Source of the DNA: Fasciolopsis buskii
Taxonomy: Eukaryota > Platyhelminthes > Trematoda > Plagiorchiida > Fasciolidae
Assembly: GCA_008360955.1 (NCBI GenBank)
Contig: LUCM01008174.1
Location: 68,278-132,277, forward strand
DNA: 64,000 nt
Direction of reading: 5' to 3'
How positions within the stretch are numbered: position 1 is the first letter of the stretch; every line of letters begins with the position of its first letter. Shown here piece after piece: positions 62,649 to 64,000 of this stretch. The notes under the pieces were generated by a model. The model did no database searches and was not told the DNA's origin. It worked only from the letters and a program-made list of their open reading frames with translations. Made by a program: the position numbers and the translations under genes.

Positions 62649-63301
62649 CAAATGCAATTTCAGGTTGCGAGCACAGTCGTCTTGGAAAAGAGTGGGGACT
62701 TGGAACAAACGTGAGACGGAGTGTCGTAATTGTTGTTCCTGTTTAGCAAATCGGACAAACATGTGCACCACTCGAATAGGAAGGGGATTTGCCAATGATG
62801 CTGGCGTGGTTGTGGTCCGGTCTAGGAAGAATACTGGGGAGAAGAGGACCGCTAAACTGGATTCGTCTACTTCACATTCCGGTTCATTAGCCACATAAGC
62901 CAGCAACTCGAATACCGGGCGAATGATGGCGCGGAGTAAACGATGTGGGAGGAATTGGAACAGGAGGCGGATTGCTCGACGCTGATATAAGTCCCCATAT
63001 TCTTTTGCCCCGGCTACCAGCTGGAGGAAAAGACCACGAAGATGAGTAGGGATGAGACCTAGGCCGTTGCGACGAAGTACGCGAGCTAGAAGACAAGCAA
63101 TTACAGGTGCATCATACCGGCGAAGAACGTCGATCACTTCCGAAACCATTGCAGGATAGTGAATTCTTTCTTCAGCTAGATCGGCCGCTCGATTCCGTAC
63201 TGAGACAGACAACGGTCGACTGCGTGGTGGGAAAAGAATGCGTTCAAGTTCATTCACACTCGAGTGGTTACCGGGTCGACGAAGGATGAATCGATGTTTG
63301 A
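62649..63301 (-). CDS. ARHGAP19: ARHGAP19-like RhoGAP, main GAP-domain exon
   Basis: This is the longest coding exon in the window: 653 nt, about 218 codons without a stop. The acceptor is CTTTTTCAG (ending at 63302) and the donor is GTAAGT at 62648, phase 0 at the end. The reading frame begins KHRFILRRPGN, which aligns with the FRVPGN loop carrying the RhoGAP arginine finger (Arg codon 63279-63281). Downstream it has a FQFLP helix, a VFELLAYVA helix, a SSLAVLFSPVFF segment (NLAxxFAP in the family) and a closing LFQVPTLFQDDCAR segment, which resembles the LFKAPAYIRECAR of human ARHGAP19 and is the reason for this family assignment. Unusual points: the conserved Lys of the LLK helix is Ala (63084-63086), the LPEPLL motif is degraded to NGLGLI, and the conserved Asn before LA is Ser (62856-62858). 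GTPase-activating function may be weakened. Another ARHGAP11/19-type paralogue is the main alternative. Confidence 0.88.
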
Positions 63302-63408
63302 CTGAAAAAGTATAATGAAACAAACAATGATAGCAAAAGTTTAACAATTTGTACCGTGAAATTCAATCAGATTTTTGTTGATTGCCAATTACTGCATTGG
63401 AAACTCAC
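63302..63408 (-). other. intron of the ARHGAP19-like gene (107 nt, phase 1)
   Basis: It begins GTGAGT and ends CTTTTTCAG on the minus strand. Splicing creates a Phe codon (T + TC) just before KHRF, keeping the GAP-domain frame. Confidence 0.75.
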
Positions 63409-63477
63409 ATCGTTTATCTTCAAGCAAGTGATTCAACATCGTATTGACCACCACGTACCAGTGTTCTAAATCTTTAT
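63409..63477 (-). CDS. ARHGAP19: ARHGAP19-like RhoGAP, 69-nt exon at the start of the GAP domain
   Basis: This small exon has an AATCTTTTCAG acceptor (AG at 63478-63479) and a GTGAGT donor at 63408. Both borders are phase 1 and the length is a multiple of three, so it joins its neighbours without a frame change. It encodes KDLEHWYVVVNTMLNHLLEDKR, matching in length and pattern the first GAP-domain helix of ARHGAP19 (IAQIYQLIEYLHKNLRVEG in human). It was found by looking between the two longer exons for the missing stretch of the alignment. It is too short to stand out as an open reading frame. The flanking introns are 101 and 107 nt. Confidence 0.8.
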
Positions 63478-63578
63478 CTGAAAAGATTTTAATGGAAAAC
63501 CACAAATTTTTAGTACCTGGCAGTTTATATGACACTGAAAATCAGCCACGAACAAGTGATTTATTCCATCTAACCTAC
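63478..63578 (-). other. intron of the ARHGAP19-like gene (101 nt, phase 1)
   Basis: The intron begins GTAGGT and ends TTTTCAG on the minus strand. It separates two exons that align to consecutive parts of the same protein family, so the boundaries are supported by both splice signals and homology. Confidence 0.75.
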
Positions 63579-63974
63579 CGATAGGACGCGTAGATTTTTG
63601 CGGTGTGTAAACGCGTCTTTTCGTCGCTTCTTTGGAGGCCGTGGACGCTGACTCTTGGGTCAAATCGACATCAAATGCGGCTGAATGAGTAGTTGTCATT
63701 TGAGCCAGAGATCGACTGGATTTTGCTTCCTTCACCAATGCATTACGAATTCGATCCACGTCATCCGAAGTGAACGTCAAAAACCCCAGATAGTTTGTGA
63801 CCAGTGTGGTGAATGAGGCCGGCCAAAGACGACGAAATTCGTACAACTCGATTGTCGGGTCGGTAATGGAAATATCTAACTGGTGTGAATAGGACGGTGG
63901 CACAAGTTTCAAATCGTCGCCGCAAGAATTCAGATCCGAAGTGGATAATGCCAAGTGTGTGGGTGTGACAGAAC
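63579..63974 (-). CDS. ARHGAP19: ARHGAP19-like RhoGAP, N-terminal coding exon (internal exon of a gene entering from the right)
   Basis: This is the first exon in the window of a three-exon minus-strand gene. An in-frame stop at 63985-63987 just upstream, together with a TTACTGTCAG acceptor ending at 63975, shows that this is an internal exon, so the start codon lies outside the window. The exon ends at 63579 in front of a GTAGGT donor, phase 1. The protein is Ser/Thr-rich at first. It then has a hydrophobic segment around FRRLWPASFTTLVTNYLGFL that matches the pre-GAP segment of ARHGAP19 (proline/acidic residue, then PEIFTELV-type helix). A basic linker ending KRRVYTPQKSTRPI follows, matching the linker before the GAP domain. 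RhoGAP proteins stimulate GTP hydrolysis by Rho GTPases, and ARHGAP19 acts on RhoA in mitosis in vertebrates. The homology is read by eye. Exon boundaries fit the next exon in frame. Confidence 0.8.
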
Positions 63975-64000
63975 CTGACAGTAACTATGGTGATTTGACA

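Noticed and set aside
1..64000. Bacterial-type systems, CRISPR arrays, rRNA genes, viral replication genes
   Set aside because: No regularly spaced repeats, rRNA core sequences, operon-like dense coding or viral polymerase motifs were seen on either strand.

Overview
The window looks like animal nuclear DNA, most likely from a flatworm of the trematode type. By eye it is moderately AT-rich (roughly 42-45% GC). It has spliced genes with GT-AG introns, long stretches without genes, many simple repeats, tRNA-related short interspersed elements, a decayed non-LTR retrotransposon whose protein fragments resemble those common in fluke genomes, and one run of 79 N (an assembly gap). I see no bacterial operon, phage, CRISPR or rRNA features. 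The species assignment is an inference.

The only gene I can name is at the right edge on the minus strand (62649-63974). It consists of three exons joined by two consistent phase-1 introns, and its 5' end lies outside the window. It encodes a RhoGAP protein that lines up best with ARHGAP19. The arginine finger is kept, but two other usual catalytic-site residues appear to be replaced. A possible last exon lies at 62259-62372.

The rest is gene-poor. At 34.79-35.51 kb there is a dead LINE copy with nonsense codons, a frameshift and an internal deletion. Its 3' tail (35.54-35.69 kb) is seen again alone at 38.60-38.75 kb. A tRNA-derived SINE family has four copies, two of them head-to-head near 1.0-1.3 kb. 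Three other tRNA-like A-box/B-box units lie at 3.9, 5.9 and 16.4 kb. A 154-bp repeat of about 97% identity occurs in opposite orientation at 49.4 and 52.2 kb. A hairpin followed by GAAAC, reminiscent of Penelope-like elements, lies between the two copies. The N gap sits inside a locally repeated unit that also has a relative at 10.2 kb. A 0.5-kb degenerate TCTA/TCTG tract lies at 28.9-29.5 kb.

Several open stretches have plausible splice sites on the plus strand (7.62, 9.79, 16.18, 23.15, 25.70, 28.04 and 38.39 kb). They may be exons of one or more long-intron genes. The best is 28036-28526, 163 codons followed by an AATAAA signal. A rough estimate with about 0.055-0.06 stop codons per codon predicts a few chance open frames above 120 codons in 64 kb on two strands, so these calls carry low confidence and no function is claimed for them except where a motif is named.
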